Counted from the stretch's first letter, positions 1-11,547 are shown. The stretch is DNA of 64,000 bases from Rhinopithecus roxellana (GCF_007565055.1 NC_044567.1:53703233-53767232), one strand, 5' to 3'. The notes: generated from the sequence alone by a model not told the origin. A program made the numbers and translations.

Positions 1-1305
1 ATTGCAGGCGGAATGGGGTGTCGGAGAGGTCAACGAGGAGTAGCCAGATCAAGTTTCCCCAGGGAAGCGACCTGTGAGTTGAAATCTGAAAGGTTCTAGC
101 AACCTAACTAGGTGACGGGTGAAGCAGTCCAGGTAAGGGAAGCGCAGGTGTGAAGAGACGCTTTGACACAGGAAGGAGCAATGGAGAACCTGGGTGAAGG
201 CGGCAGACAGGAGCCAGGTTTGGCGAGGCTTTTGTTTAATCAAGTTGACTGTCTTTAGGTGTGAAGTTGCCCCTTTACGCTTTGCTTCCTTAGAGGACTT
301 ATCCTCATTGTTTCTTCAAGGCCGGCCAAGCCTTCCAGTGACCTCCTGACTGCCCATCAGGGCCCCGTGCTCAGAAAAGCCAGAGATCCCATGACAGCTT
401 CCAGACAGTGTCACACTCTTCCAGTTTCCTTGCTTTTTGCGCAGCCCCCAGCTCCCACCGTTTTTCTGCATCATCTTGGTGTAAGAGTGGGAGGCTCATG
501 AATCTGATGGAAACTGGCTTTTAAATGGGGAGAAGTAAAGCAGGAACCGGAGCTCCTTTCAGACTTGGGAAAGCCCTTCTCCCTGGGTACTGGTTGCCTC
601 ACTGGGAAGCTAAGCGTGCCAGCCTCTGGAGCTCCTTTCATTCTGATATTCCAGGAGCACGTGAATTGCCTCTGCTTCTGTTCAGGCCCCATCCTAAACC
701 CAGCCGTCTAGCACCGAGCGATCCCAGGCCTTTGGGAATGCCAGGATGCTGCCCAACGGGAAATCTGTACATTGGGTGCTATCAATGTCACATCACAGGG
801 ACCAGCCATGAAACAGCAAAGTGACCTCCACGTCTGATGCTGGGGTCATCAGGACAGACCCATCGTGGCTGGCTTTTTCCCCACCCCCTGCTGTCAGTTC
901 TTCCTGTCTCTGTGGCTGGCTTCCTGCACTAGGGATCGGGTTGTAAATGGGGAACATGACTTCCTTCCAGAGTCCTTGAGCACCTCAGCTAAGGACCGCA
1001 GTGCCCTGTAGAGCTCCTAGATTACCTCACTTGGAACAGCATCGTGCATGTCTGGAGAAGGGCTCCATTTGGTTCCGCCCCACTCCCCTCTCCAAGTGCC
1101 GCAACTTCCCTCAGAGCATACTCTCCAGTGGATCCAAGAACCAACTCTCCTAAAGACACCACCTTCCTGTCAGCTGTTTGCCCTTAGGCCAGTACACAGA
1201 ATGAGAGTGGGGGAGATGGCAGACACTTTCTGGCACCTGCCCAGTATATGTATTCTCTGACACTCTTATTTGGTCATAAAACAATAAATGGTATCAATTT
1301 CAAAT
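1..1305 (+). other. Probable 3' end (3'UTR) of an upstream + strand gene, P2RX5 by synteny
   Basis: This non-repetitive stretch ends in a canonical polyadenylation signal (AATAAA, 1283-1288) followed by a GT/T-rich element at about 1301-1320. That is the layout of a + strand 3' end. No long open frame or recognisable P2X receptor domain is visible, so only untranslated sequence, possibly with intron, lies inside the window. In the human 17p13.2 order, P2RX5 is the neighbour of EMC6 on this side with its 3' end facing EMC6, which is the only reason for naming it. Short open frames here look like chance. Confidence 0.45.
1283..1288 (+). terminator. Polyadenylation signal AATAAA
   Basis: Canonical hexamer with a GT-rich and T-rich downstream element within about 20-35 bases. 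It probably ends the upstream + strand transcription unit. An overlapping cataaa lies 8 bases upstream. Confidence 0.6.
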
Positions 1306-1368
1306 GTGTCTGACTTTTTTCCCCTCATGGCTTCATGTTTACCTGTGTGTGTGTATATATATATATAT

Positions 1369-1660
1369 ATTTTTTTTCTGAGATGGAATCTCGCTCTGTA
1401 GCCCAGGCTGGAGTGCAGTGGCACGATCTCGGCTCACTGCAGCCTCCGCCTCCGAGGCTCAAGCGATTCTTCTGCCTCAGCCTCCTGAGTAGCTGGGATT
1501 ACAGGTGTGTGCCACCAGGCCTGGCTAATTTTTTATTTTTAATAGAGACGGGGTTTCATTATGTTGGTCAGGCTGGTCTCTCAAACTCCTGACCCTGTGA
1601 TCCACCCACCTTGGCCTCCCAAAGTGCTGGGATTACAGGCAAGAGCCACCGTGCCTGGCC
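1369..1660 (-). repeat. Alu (copy 1 of a three-Alu tandem array)
   Basis: Antisense Alu, from a T-rich head to gtgcctggcc. It is preceded by a (GT)n(TA)n microsatellite at 1345-1368. Its 3' half shares private changes with the middle copy (see findings). Confidence 0.93.
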
Positions 1661-1680
1661 CATTTTTACCCGTATTCTAA

Positions 1681-1971
1681 TTTTTTTTTTTTTTTTTTTT
1701 GAGATGGAGTTCTGCTCTTGTTGCCAAGGCTGGAGTGCAATGGCTCACTGCAACCTCTGCCTCCCGGGTTCAAGCAATTCTCCTGCCTCAGCCTCCTGAG
1801 TAGCTGGGATTACAGGTGTGTGCCACCAGGCCTGGCTAATTTTTTATTTTTAATAGAGACGGGGTTTCATCATGTTGGTCAGGCTGGTCTCTCAAACTCC
1901 TGACCCTGTGATCCACCCACCTTGGCCTCCCAAAGTGCTGGGATTACAGGCAAGAGCCACTGTGCCCGGCC
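1681..1971 (-). repeat. Alu (middle, hybrid copy)
   Basis: Antisense Alu. Its first part carries the private changes of the third copy (gttctgctcttgttgccaag, missing cacgatctcgg), and its second part carries those of the first copy (ccaccaggcctggctaat, tctctcaaactcctgaccct). The spacer catttttacccgtattctaa precedes it and is repeated after it. Confidence 0.92.
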
Positions 1972-1991
1972 CATTTTTACCCGTATTCTAA

Positions 1992-2277
1992 TTTTTTTTT
2001 TTTTTTGAGATGGAGTTCTGCTCTTGTTGCCAAGGCTGGAGTGCAATGGCTCACTGCAACCTCTGCCTCCTGGGTTCAAGCAATTCTCCTGCCTCAGCCT
2101 CCTGAGTAGCTGGGATTACAGGCATGTACAACCACGCCCAGCTAATTTTGCATTTTTAATAGAGACGGGGTCTCTCCATGTTAGTCAGGCTGATCTCGAA
2201 CTCCCGACCTCAGGTGATCTGCCCACCTCAGCCTCCCAAAGTGCTGGGATTCCAGGTGTGAGCCACCGCACCCGGCC
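1992..2277 (-). repeat. Alu (third copy)
   Basis: Antisense Alu followed by ttttacccgtatttt, which resembles the sequence before its T-tract (ttttacccgtattct) and reads as its target-site duplication. Confidence 0.92.
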
Positions 2278-3098
2278 TTTTACCCGTATTTTGAAGGAAA
2301 ATGTAGGAAGGCGAGATCAAAAGAGGCAGACACAAGACACAATTAGTAAGCCATATATTATATCCTCATTATCTTGCAAAGAAATTCAAATTATGGAAAT
2401 GCTTTAAATGAACAACTATTAAAATTATAGACTAGGAAGGCACTGATAAAACTGGTACTTTTAATTCAATTAGTGTAATCTAACACAACTTGAAATCACT
2501 GGGAATCAAATTTTTATCTTTGCTGTAGGAACTTACTAAATTTCTCAAGACAATATAAATGCAGACATTCATTGGAGAATTTTTTATAGTAGTGAACATT
2601 TCAAACTTACTGCCCAACAATAGAGAAATTAAGTACATCAGCTCACTTATCCCTCTTCCTTCTTCCTCCTCTCCCACCAGGCTGAGGACTCCCTCTGCTT
2701 CTCTCTTACACCAGGAATGAACCTTTCCTTCCCACTCAGAGGAGGTTCTGAGAGGACTGAGGTGGGCGAACCACTGAGGATCTTCAGTGGGGGCGGAGAA
2801 CGGGCTCACTGGGATAGGGAGGCAACGCTATGGCCTCGGCTTCTCCTTGGCGTCGTGTGCGTGTGGTCCTGAAGCTGAAACGGAATTGAACAGGTCTGGG
2901 TCCCAGATCCATTTCCATGACTGGCCATGGGCTATGATCTGTCAGAAGGGGTCTTGGATTCAAGCTCTCAGATCCCCTTCCAAACTAAAACAGATTATTA
3001 AAAAAAAAAAAAAAAAAAAAATCCAATGTGATGACATCACTTCAGACTAAAAATTTCCAAAGGCTTCCCCCATTTGCTCTGAGGATCAAGGCCAGGGC
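2278..3098. other. Non-coding intergenic stretch, no gene seen
   Basis: AT-rich unique sequence with no conserved open frame. It contains a 22-base A-tract at about 3000-3021. The A-tract could be the tail of an old retroposed sequence, but I recognise no source gene upstream of it. Confidence 0.5.
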
Positions 3099-3099
3099 A

Positions 3100-3190
3100 A
3101 ATGGGAGCTCAGTGCAGCCTCAACCTCCTGGGCTCAAGTGCTCTTGATCTTCCCATTCCAGCATCCTGCAGGTACATGCCCCCGTACCCA
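3100..3190 (-). repeat. Alu monomer fragment
   Basis: gctcagtgcagcctcaacct, cctgggctcaag and related words match the left-arm region of an old antisense Alu/FLAM. Both ends are lost. Confidence 0.6.
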
Positions 3191-3284
3191 TTACTGCCCT
3201 CCATGATATGGTTTGGGTCTACCCTGTGGCCTCTCCTCTCACTCTCTAAATACAGTCACATTCCTTCCTGCCCAATGGCCTGGA

Positions 3285-3536
3285 AACATGCGCTTTCCTG
3301 AAGGTAACCCCTTCCCCACACTTTACTTGGCTATGTTATTCGACCTTTGGGTTTCAGATGTAATGTTATTTCCTCAGAAGACTTCCTTGACCTCCATCCC
3401 CCAACTTGGGCTAGGTTTGCTGTGTCCTCGCTTCACAGTACTTAACCATAATTTAAGTATTTGTGAAATTAGGTGATGCTGGTGTCCCCAGTTAACTATA
3501 AATCCAGTGAGCACCATCATGTTCACTACTGTAATT
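3285..3536 (+). repeat. L2 3'-end fragment
   Basis: Contains the L2-like words cagaagacttccttgacctcc and the later 'ccccag..aactat.aa..ccagtgagcacc' region. It is cut off by the Alu that follows. Assigned from remembered consensus, without an alignment. Confidence 0.55.
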
Positions 3537-3819
3537 TCTTTTTTTAGACAGGGTCTCGCTGTTGACCAGGTTGGAGTGTAGTGGCAAATCATGGCTCACT
3601 GTGGCCTCAACCTCCTGGGCCCAGGTGATCCTGATCCTCCCACCTCAGCCTCCTGAGTAGCTGGGACTACAGGCACATGCCACCACACCTGGCTAATTAA
3701 ATGTTTTTTTGTAGAGATGGGAATCTCACTATGTTGCCCAGGCTGGTCTTGATCTCCTGGGCTCAAGCCTTGGCCTCCCAAAGTGCTGGTATAACAGCAT
3801 GAGCCACTGCACTCAGGCA
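3537..3819 (-). repeat. Old Alu (AluJ-like)
   Basis: Diverged antisense Alu with gacagggtctcgctgttgac at the head and gagccactgcactcaggc at the end. Confidence 0.88.
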
Positions 3820-3868
3820 ACTACTATAATTCTATTGCAATATTTATTTCTCAAATAAACACATGTGT

Positions 3869-4159
3869 TTTATTTATTTATTTATTTTTGAGATGGAGTT
3901 TCGCTCTTGTTGCCCAGGCTGGAGTGCAATGGCGCCATCTCGGCTCACTGAAACCTCCGCCTCCCAGGTTCAAGCAGTTCTCCTGCCTCAGCCTCCCTAG
4001 TAGCTGGGATTACAGGCATATGCCACCACGCCCGGCTACTTTTGTATTTTTGGTAGAGACGGGGTTTCTCCATATTGGTCAGGTTGGTCTCGAACTTCCC
4101 ACCTCAGGTGATCCACCCACCTTAGCCTCCCAAAGGGCTGGGATTACAGGCGCCCGGCC
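3869..4159 (-). repeat. Alu with (ATTT)n tail
   Basis: Antisense Alu headed by ttatttatttattt. It is shortened at its far end, where ggcgcccggcc directly follows ggattaca, so the usual tgagccaccgc is deleted. Confidence 0.9.
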
Positions 4160-4267
4160 ACAAATGCGTTTCAAGATAACCCACTTGACAAGAAAGGATC
4201 AGGGATTAACACATGGAGGTGTTTACACCCTAAACCAACCCAAAGTTCAGTTTAAATGTCCACACAA

Positions 4268-4553
4268 TTTTTTTTTTGAGATGGAATCTTACTGTCACCC
4301 AGACTGGAGTGCAGTGGCACGATCTTGGCTCACTGCCTTCTGGGCTCAAGTGATTCTCCTGCCTCAGCCTCCCAAGTAGCTGGGATTACAGGTGCCCACC
4401 GCCACGCCTGACTAATTTTTGCATCTTATTTTTAGTAGGGATGGGGTTTCACCACGTTGGCCAGGCTTGTCTCAAACTCCTGACCTTGGGTGATCCGCCC
4501 GCCTCAGCCTCCCAAAGTGCTGGGATTATAGGCGTGAGCCACTGTGCCTGGCC
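4268..4553 (-). repeat. Alu
   Basis: Antisense Alu from a T-tract to actgtgcctggcc, with a short deletion near the start of its left arm. Confidence 0.92.
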
Positions 4554-4613
4554 TAAATGTCCAAACAATATTTAATCTTCCCTAGACATATTCTAAAAAA
4601 TACAGCTTGACTG

Positions 4614-4771
4614 GCCGGGCGCGGTGGCTCACTCCTGTAATCTCAGCACTTCCGGAGGCCGAGGTAGGTGGATCACGAGGTCAGGAGATCGAGACCATCC
4701 TGGCTAACACGGTGAAACCTCATCTCTACTAAAAATACAAAACATTAGCTGCGCGTGGTGGCGGGCACCTG
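4614..4771 (+). repeat. Truncated Alu running into a TA repeat
   Basis: Sense Alu starting ggccgggcgcggtggctcac. It stops at gcgggcacctg, where a TA microsatellite replaces the right arm. Confidence 0.88.
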
Positions 4772-4802
4772 TATATATATATATATATATATAATATATA
4801 TA
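4772..4802. repeat. (TA)n microsatellite
   Basis: About 31 bases of nearly pure TA, joined directly to the truncated Alu before it. Confidence 0.95.
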
Positions 4803-4879
4803 ATCTTGACTTTATTTTTTCTTATGGAAAAGACTGTCACTAAATGAAACGAAACTAAAATGACACCATTTATACCTGG

Positions 4880-5107
4880 AAATAGTGGTTAGTGGGAGGG
4901 AACGCTGGCCTGGGAAAGGTATACCCAGCCTATCAAAAGCAAATTAAGAGACCTGCGTTTGAATCCTGGCTCTGTCTCTTCCTAGCTGTATCTCCTCTGG
5001 CAGAAGTATTTAACCTCTCTGAGCCTCAGGTTCCTTACCAGGGAGCTAACAATAACATCTACCCTGTAAGGTTATTGCTAAAATTAAATGAGGATCGGTG
5101 CCAGCAT
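4880..5107 (+). repeat. MIR element
   Basis: Shows the MIR core in order: atagtggttag, gaatcctggctctg, cctagctgta, aacctctctgagcctcaggt, and gttattgctaaaattaaatga. An Alu has inserted at its right end. Confidence 0.85.
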
Positions 5108-5118
5108 ACAGGGAACTG

Positions 5119-5417
5119 TTTTTTTTCATGAGAGACGGACAGAGTCTCGCTCCATCACCCAGGCTGGAATGCGGTGGTGCAATCTTGGCTCACTGCAACT
5201 TTTGCCTCTAGGGTTCAAGCGATTCTCCTGCCTCGGCCTCTCCAGTACCTGGCATTGCAGGTGCGCGCCACCACACCCGGCTAATATTTGTATTTTCAGT
5301 AGACACGGAGTTTTGCCATGTTGGCCAGGCTGGTCTTGAACTCCTGACCTCAGGTTATCCGCCCACCTCGGCCTCCCAAAATGCTGGGATTACAGACACG
5401 AGCCACCGCGCCCGGCC
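5119..5417 (-). repeat. Alu
   Basis: Antisense Alu ending gcgcccggcc. It lies about 400 bases beyond the EMC6 stop codon. Confidence 0.92.
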
Positions 5418-5831
5418 CAGGGAGGTCTTAGTACATATTAACTGTTACTGCTTCTTAGGATGTTAATAAGAAGTTATTGCCTTATATAGGCCCTTAGGGT
5501 CTGTTTCTGGATGGCCTATGTGTAAATGCAAGGACTTAACACAAGGCTATGGCCCAGTCCCTGCTCTCCAGGAGTCAAATCTCGGCGATTTTGCATCAGT
5601 GGCAGACTAAGCTTTATGGCAGGAAAGAACTATACCAAGTGTCTCACGCTTCATTTAATCTGAAGAATATTACAGGCTCTCCGTTTTCAGATATAAATTA
5701 TTTATAAGGTTACAGAACAAGCAGCGAATTCAACCACTTAAGAACTAAGGAAGTCTACACGGTGTTAATTGCTGGCCACAGTCCTCCCGATCTGTTTTTT
5801 TTTTTTAAAAAAAGTCCCCCGGGCCCCCATT
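5418..5831 (-). other. EMC6 3'UTR and downstream flank
   Basis: Unique sequence after the EMC6 stop codon. No AATAAA is seen on the minus strand. An ATTAAA variant (TTTAAT on +, 5654-5659) about 175 bases past the stop is the best candidate polyadenylation signal, but it is unproven. Confidence 0.45.
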
Positions 5832-6411
<580 letters not shown>

Positions 6412-6784
6412 CTGGAACACGGCGCCGGACACAGTACTTAGCGTTCCCTCAGACGGGGAGGGGAAGAGATGCCCACGGCGCCATCTTGCTCTGAAGGCTG
6501 CCGGGAGGTCCCGGGCTGCGCACGCGCCCAGATCCCGCCCCGCCCTGCGCGCCTGCGCCGTGGGCGCCCCGGACAGGCTCCGGCCTCTGCCTGCTTTTCT
6601 GCGCGCGCGCCGGGACTTCGGAAAGCGGAGTAGCGCTCCGGCCAGTGATTGGCTGGAGGTTTGTTAACTATTCATGAGGGGGCGGACCGAGCGGGGCGGC
6701 CTTTGTTAAGCAGCGAGGGCGCGGCCGCGGAGACTCTGCTGCCGGCTTCTCGGAGCGGCGCTGGGCGACCAGAGTGGGGTCGAG
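6412..6784. promoter_or_regulatory. Bidirectional CpG-island promoter of EMC6 and TAX1BP3
   Basis: GC- and CpG-rich segment between the EMC6 first-exon donor and the TAX1BP3 ATG. A YY1-type element (aagatggcgcc on the minus strand, 6477-6487) lies where the EMC6 start of transcription is expected. An inverted CCAAT box (attgg, 6648-6652) lies on the TAX1BP3 side. No TATA box is seen near either start. CpG density stays high from about 5830 to 7330, covering the EMC6 coding exon and the start of TAX1BP3 intron 1. Confidence 0.8.
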
Positions 6785-6823
6785 ATGTCCTACATCCCGG
6801 GCCAGCCGGTCACCGCCGTGGTG
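6785..6823 (+). CDS. TAX1BP3: TAX1BP3 coding exon 1
   Basis: Thirteen codons (MSYIPGQPVTAVV), ending at gccgtggtg before the donor GTGAGTG. Confidence 0.96.
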
Positions 6824-9800
6824 GTGAGTGCGCTTGCGCTGGCTCCTCCTAGTCTTGGCCTGACCCCACCTCGCAGAGCGGGAAACGGACACCCCAAGCA
6901 GGTTGACAGAGCATCGAACCGGGGGCTCCTGCGAACCGGCGGCAAGGGCTCGGGTCCCCGCTTTGCCGGAGCGGGCCGCAGTTCCCCCAGCCACGTAACA
7001 GGGACGGCCGGGACCCGAGAGCCTCCCGAGACCCTGGACGGAGCCCAGACTGCGCGCGCGGGGCGGGGAAGGCCACGGGGAAAGGCCCGGCTGCGGGAGC
7101 CTGGGAAAGCGCCCCCTTCCCGGGCCTCCGTGTCCCCAGCCGGGGAGCTGCGGGGGGCGGGCGCCGATCCCGACGTCCATGAGTCGCAGCCTCTGGAATG
7201 AGGAAATGCTTCCTCCACTGCAGCTTGCGCCGCCGCCCGAATGGAGATCTGGGGGAGGAGCTGTCCCGAGCCTGCCGTGGCAGCCCCTTCCCCCTTCCTG
7301 TCCAGCCTTGCTCCTCCGACCCACTCGCCGCCTGGTCCAGGGTGGACGCTCCTATAGCTGCGATGAGCGTTGCGTCTTCGAACTTTTCTTGGTTCTCCAG
7401 CCCTTAAGGCAGAAAAGTCCAGGCCTCCCTCCTGGCACTTGAGTCCTGAGTAGACCCTCTGGGGGCTAGCCTAGGCCCCTGGCCGCCCTCTGGCTTGTTT
7501 TAGGTGCTGGGTGGTATTAGAGTAGGCAGAGGGAGGCTGGGACGTTAGACTCAGACGCCGGTGTCACGGTGGGACGGGGCCTGGAGAGCAACCCTATGAC
7601 AGAGGTGGGGAGTCCTAGAAAGAAGTGCTCAGCCAGAGAAGACCTCAGGATAGACTCAGGTCTCCTGTCTACCTCCCGACAGTGTTTAGAGGATGAGAAG
7701 AAATGCCTGCCCAATGGGCAGTAGGTCAAGTCCCCGCCCTGGAGCCTTAGGGACTGGGTGTGTTATCTCAGATGGGTGTGCTGGAGAAGCTCCAGCAATC
7801 AGGTGGGTGGAGGCAGAGAAGCCACTGATAAAGGCGACATGTGAGGCTGAGCTTAGAGCACCAGCTCAGGCCTGGGCCAGGAGGAAACATTGCTGGGCCA
7901 GCTGACAGCTGTCCTAAGCTTCACCCTCCCTGCACCAGCCTGACTTTTTTTTTTTTTTTTTTGAGACAGTTTTGCTCTGTTGCCCAGGCTGGAGTACGGT
8001 GGCGTGATCTCGGCTCACTGCAACCTCCGCCTCCTGGGTTCAAGCGATTCTCCTGCCTCAGCCTCCTGAGTAGCTGGGATTACAGACGTGCACCAGCACG
8101 CCCACCTAATTTTTGTATGTTTAGTAGAGACAGGGTTTCACTGTGTTGGCCAGGCTTGTCTTGAACTCCTGACCTCAGGTGATCCACCCGCCTCAGCCTC
8201 CCAAAGTGCTGGGATAACAGGTGTGAGGCACTGCGCCTGGCCCAGCCTGGCTTCTTTAGATCCCTAGCTGCCTCAGAGAGAGAGCACCAAGTTTACTCTT
8301 TAGCTAGAAGGGGGGTGGGGGCAGGGGCAGGTGAGGAGCCAGAGCAAGCCACCTTCTGCGTGACCTCACCCAGCAAATCAGTGACAGCCCTGTCTCCCAA
8401 CCCAAGGGCCTGTACTCTTCTGACTATGCCAGCGAAGCAGGCCTGGAGGAGCTCAGTTTGGGGCATGAGGACCCAGGCGCAGTGGGTCTCATGCTTCCTG
8501 CCCCACTCCCTCATGCCATAACTGGTCCCAGGGCCTTCCCCAAAATTGCAGGCCCACGCCTCCCAATTCAAGTAACACCAGGAACGTGCTTGAACATGGT
8601 GTGTATGGTCTGGCCTCTCCCTTGAGTCTTGGATTGGGGATGGGGTTGGGCAGGCTCACTCGCCAGTCCCCACCCTCTCCCATGTAGAATTTTCAGAATG
8701 TTAAAGCCATTTAGGCCATTCCTCTGAACTCTGGCTCCGTTGATCCATCTGCCTTCTGGACACCTGCCCCGCAGCTCCTGGCACTCCAATCCAACCTGTT
8801 CCTCCTCCTCCTGGGTCCTCATCTGAGTAATGTGTGTTCAGCCAGGCAAGGTGGCTGGGTGCTCTTCTTGACTCCTCTCCTCCATGAGTCGTCCCTAAGT
8901 CTGTAGATCTCCATTTTCAGGTAGCTCCATATCCCCTAGCCTCTGCATCCTGCCATATCCCCTAGCCTCTGCATCCTGCCATATCCCCTAGCCTCTGCAT
9001 CCTGCCATATCCCCTAGCCTCTGCATCCTGCCATATCCCCTAGCCTCTGCATCCTGCCATATCCCCTAGCCTCTGCATCCTGCCATATCCCCTAGCCTCT
9101 GCATCCTGCCATATCCCCTAGCCTCTGCATCCTGCCATATCCCCTAGCCTCTGCATCCTGCCATATCCCCTAGCCTCTGCATCCTGCCATATCCCCTAGC
9201 CTCTGCATCCTGCCATATCCCCTAGCCTCTGCATCCTGCCATATCCCCTAGCCTCTGCATCCTGCCATATCCCCTAGCCTCTGCATCCTGCCATATCCCC
9301 TAGCCTCTGCATCCTGCCATATCCCCTAGCCTCTGCATCCTGCCATATCCCCTAGCCTCTGCATCCTGCCATATCCCCTAGCCTCTGCATCCTGCCATAT
9401 CCCCTAGCCTCTGCATCCTGCCATATCCCCTAGCCTCTGCATCCTGCCATATCCCCTAGCCTCTGCATCCTGCCATATCCCCTAGCCTCTGCATCCTGCC
9501 ATATCCCCTAGCCTCTGCATCCTGCCATATCCCCTAGCCTCTGCATCCTGCCATATCCCCTAGCCTCTGCATCCTGCTTTTGTGAGATGTCCGTTCCTCT
9601 ACTGATTACCTGAGTGGTCATTCTAGCAGCGAACCTGACCATGCCCTGCCCTACTCCATTCCTGAGAACTCCAGTGGGTTCAGGATCAAGGTCAGGCTAC
9701 CCATCACCCCGTCAAAGCCTGATGCAAATAATCCCCGCTTTGGGAAACTTCTTTAGGTCTAGTCTGGATTGTCATCTTTTGCTTCTTTTCTCCTTCCTGT

Positions 9801-11547
9801 TAAAACTCGACCTTGGGAGTGATCTGGTCTGGCTCCCAGCATCTGCTTACTGGACAGTGCTTGCCAAGGGCTTTGAAAGGAACTTGGCACAGTTGGGGAC
9901 CATAAACCCAGAGCATGGTGGGAGCGCCCCAGAACACTCTTGTTTCTGCACAAGAGCAGGGCCCGGGGCTTAGGGAGACACCCCTACTCCCCTTCAGGAC
10001 GGGATCTGGCCCCAGCCTTACACTTTCAGCCTCATCTTGCCTCCCAGTTCTGTGTCCTGCACTGGACACTCCAGTCTCACAAACATGTATCCACAGCACC
10101 TTGAAGCCTGTGCTGTGCTCTGGTCCCCTTGGCCGGGCAAGCCCTTCCTCTCCTTTCTATGGAAGTTTGATCTCTGTTTTTCCAGAGCACCTCCTGTGAG
10201 ATGGGCTTCCCACCCACAAAACCCATAGCACCTGGACTCTTGGGCCAGCAGGGGCTTTGACCACGTGTTGACCAAGACCAGTGCCTAAGACTAATAGGGG
10301 AAGTGGGGACAGGTTGAGGACAGAGGGCTGTGTGGGTGGATCAATGTGGCCAAGTTCTGAGTGCCAGCTCCTCAGCCTCCCAGGCTGGTGAGCAGCTGGA
10401 TTCCTGCAGGGGCCTGGGCCCCACCCCCTTGGCATGGCTCTGAGGCGGCTGCTGGGGACACACACCAGCCTCATTCTCCAACCACCCACTTCCCTCAACT
10501 GGCTTTTCTTCTTTGCCAGCAAAGAGTTGAAATTCACAAGCTGCGTCAAGGTGAGAACTTAATCCTGGGTTTTAGCATTGGAGGTGGAATCGACCAGGAT
10601 CCTTCCCAGAATCCCTTTTCCGAAGACAAGACGGACAAGGTGAGGGGGTTCTGGGGTCCTGGGACCGCTCCATGGGGCACAGGGGACTGAGATGGTGGGT
10701 CTTTGTTTCCTGGGCCCCATGGAAGGAGCACACCTCATCTCTCAAACCATGTTCTCTAAGAAGGCATTGGAAGGGACCTAGTGAGAATAAGGATGGGTAG
10801 GGGTGAGGAAGGGCTGCCCAGACAAAGCCCAGGGGAGCACGGCCGGCGCACAGCAGGGCAGTGACACTCTGCCCCGGCTCTCTCGGAATAGTCCTCACTG
10901 ACCGTGTGTGCTGGGACAGGCTGGGTGTGGGGACAGAGGGACGGCTGACAATGTGCCATGCTGGCTTCCGCTCTGTGGATAAGGGGCCAGTCCGGGGACC
11001 ACAGGGCTTGACTTGGGCTACCCCTTTCCAGGGTATTTATGTCACACGGGTGTCCGAAGGAGGCCCTGCTGAAATCGCTGGGCTGCAGATTGGAGACAAG
11101 ATCATGCAGGTAACACGTGTCCCAAAGGAGGAAAAACAAGGTTTGGGCTAGCAGGTCTGAAGCACATGGGGTTGGGGACCTGCCCCAGCCTCCCAGCTGG
11201 GAGGAACTCACCATAGCCAATTGGGAACCCATGCTGGTATTGCCCCAGAGGACGCTGGCTTTCTCTCCTGTGTGTGTCTCAGCCACAGTGCTTGGCCTGG
11301 GATGTTAGGCTGGGGGCTTACTTGAATGACCCGGGCCTCCAAAGCCCTCTGCTTCCAGATCCCAGAGGGCAGGGAGCTGAGGTGGGCCTGTGTTCTCTCC
11401 CTGGGCCAGGTGAACGGCTGGGACATGACCATGGTCACACACGACCAGGCCCGGAAGCGGCTCACCAAGCGCTCGGAGGAGGTGGTACGCCTGCTGGTGA
11501 CACGGCAGTCACTGCAGAAGGCTGTGCAGCAGTCCATGCTGTCCTAG
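6785..11547 (+). CDS. TAX1BP3: Tax1-binding protein 3 (TIP-1), single-PDZ protein
   Basis: TAX1BP3 is a cytosolic protein made almost entirely of one PDZ domain. It binds C-terminal motifs of partners such as beta-catenin, rhotekin and Kir2.3, usually acting as an inhibitor because it has no second domain. Coding exons are 6785-6823, 10520-10639, 11032-11109 and 11410-11547, all with GT-AG introns in phase 0. They join to 124 codons, the family length. The carboxylate-binding loop ILGF is at residues 28-31 with SIGGG after it. The helix histidine is His90 in MVTHDQARKR. The protein starts MSYIPGQPVTAVV and ends QKAVQQSMLS. The start is the only ATG in exon 1 and has a purine at -3. Intron 1 (3.7 kb) carries an Alu and a 26-bp minisatellite. 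The frame is intact. Confidence 0.97.
6824..7944 (+). other. TAX1BP3: 5' part of TAX1BP3 intron 1
   Basis: CpG-rich for about 500 bases, then ordinary unique intron sequence. The open frames on both strands here follow from the high GC content and show no conserved protein features. Confidence 0.7.
7945..8242 (-). repeat. Alu in TAX1BP3 intron 1
   Basis: Antisense Alu, T-tract to actgcgcctggcc. Confidence 0.93.
8927..9576. repeat. 26-bp minisatellite, 25 copies
   Basis: Tandem array of a 26-base unit beginning ccatatcccctagcctctgc and closing atcctg. It spans 650 bases, exactly 25 units, and every unit reads the same by eye. It lies inside TAX1BP3 intron 1, about 950 bases before exon 2, in otherwise unique DNA. 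The 26-base period is not a multiple of three, so the array is not coding-like. Confidence 0.97.
10520..10639 (+). CDS. TAX1BP3: TAX1BP3 coding exon 2
   Basis: Forty codons from QRVEIHKLRQ to SEDKTDK. The acceptor is cttctttgccag and the donor GTGAGG. Encodes the PDZ carboxylate-binding loop. Confidence 0.97.
11032..11109 (+). CDS. TAX1BP3: TAX1BP3 coding exon 3
   Basis: Twenty-six codons from GIYVTRVSEG to GDKIMQ. The acceptor is acccctttccag and the donor GTAACA. Confidence 0.97.
11410..11547 (+). CDS. TAX1BP3: TAX1BP3 coding exon 4 with stop
   Basis: Forty-five codons from VNGWDMTMVTHD to the stop TAG. The acceptor is tccctgggccag. Encodes PDZ helix B with His90. Confidence 0.97.
   Translation: MNGWDMTMVTHDQARKRLTKRSEEVVRLLVTRQSLQKAVQQSMLS

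Noticed and set aside
1335..2407. Frames such as ...CLSLLSSWDYR... repeated through the window
   Set aside because: This is the standard translation of antisense Alu and recurs at almost every Alu copy.
6668..7442. GC-rich frames of 60-218 codons on both strands near the TAX1BP3 start
   Set aside because: Typical of CpG islands. The real coding exon here is only 39 bases, and the other frames have no recognisable domain.
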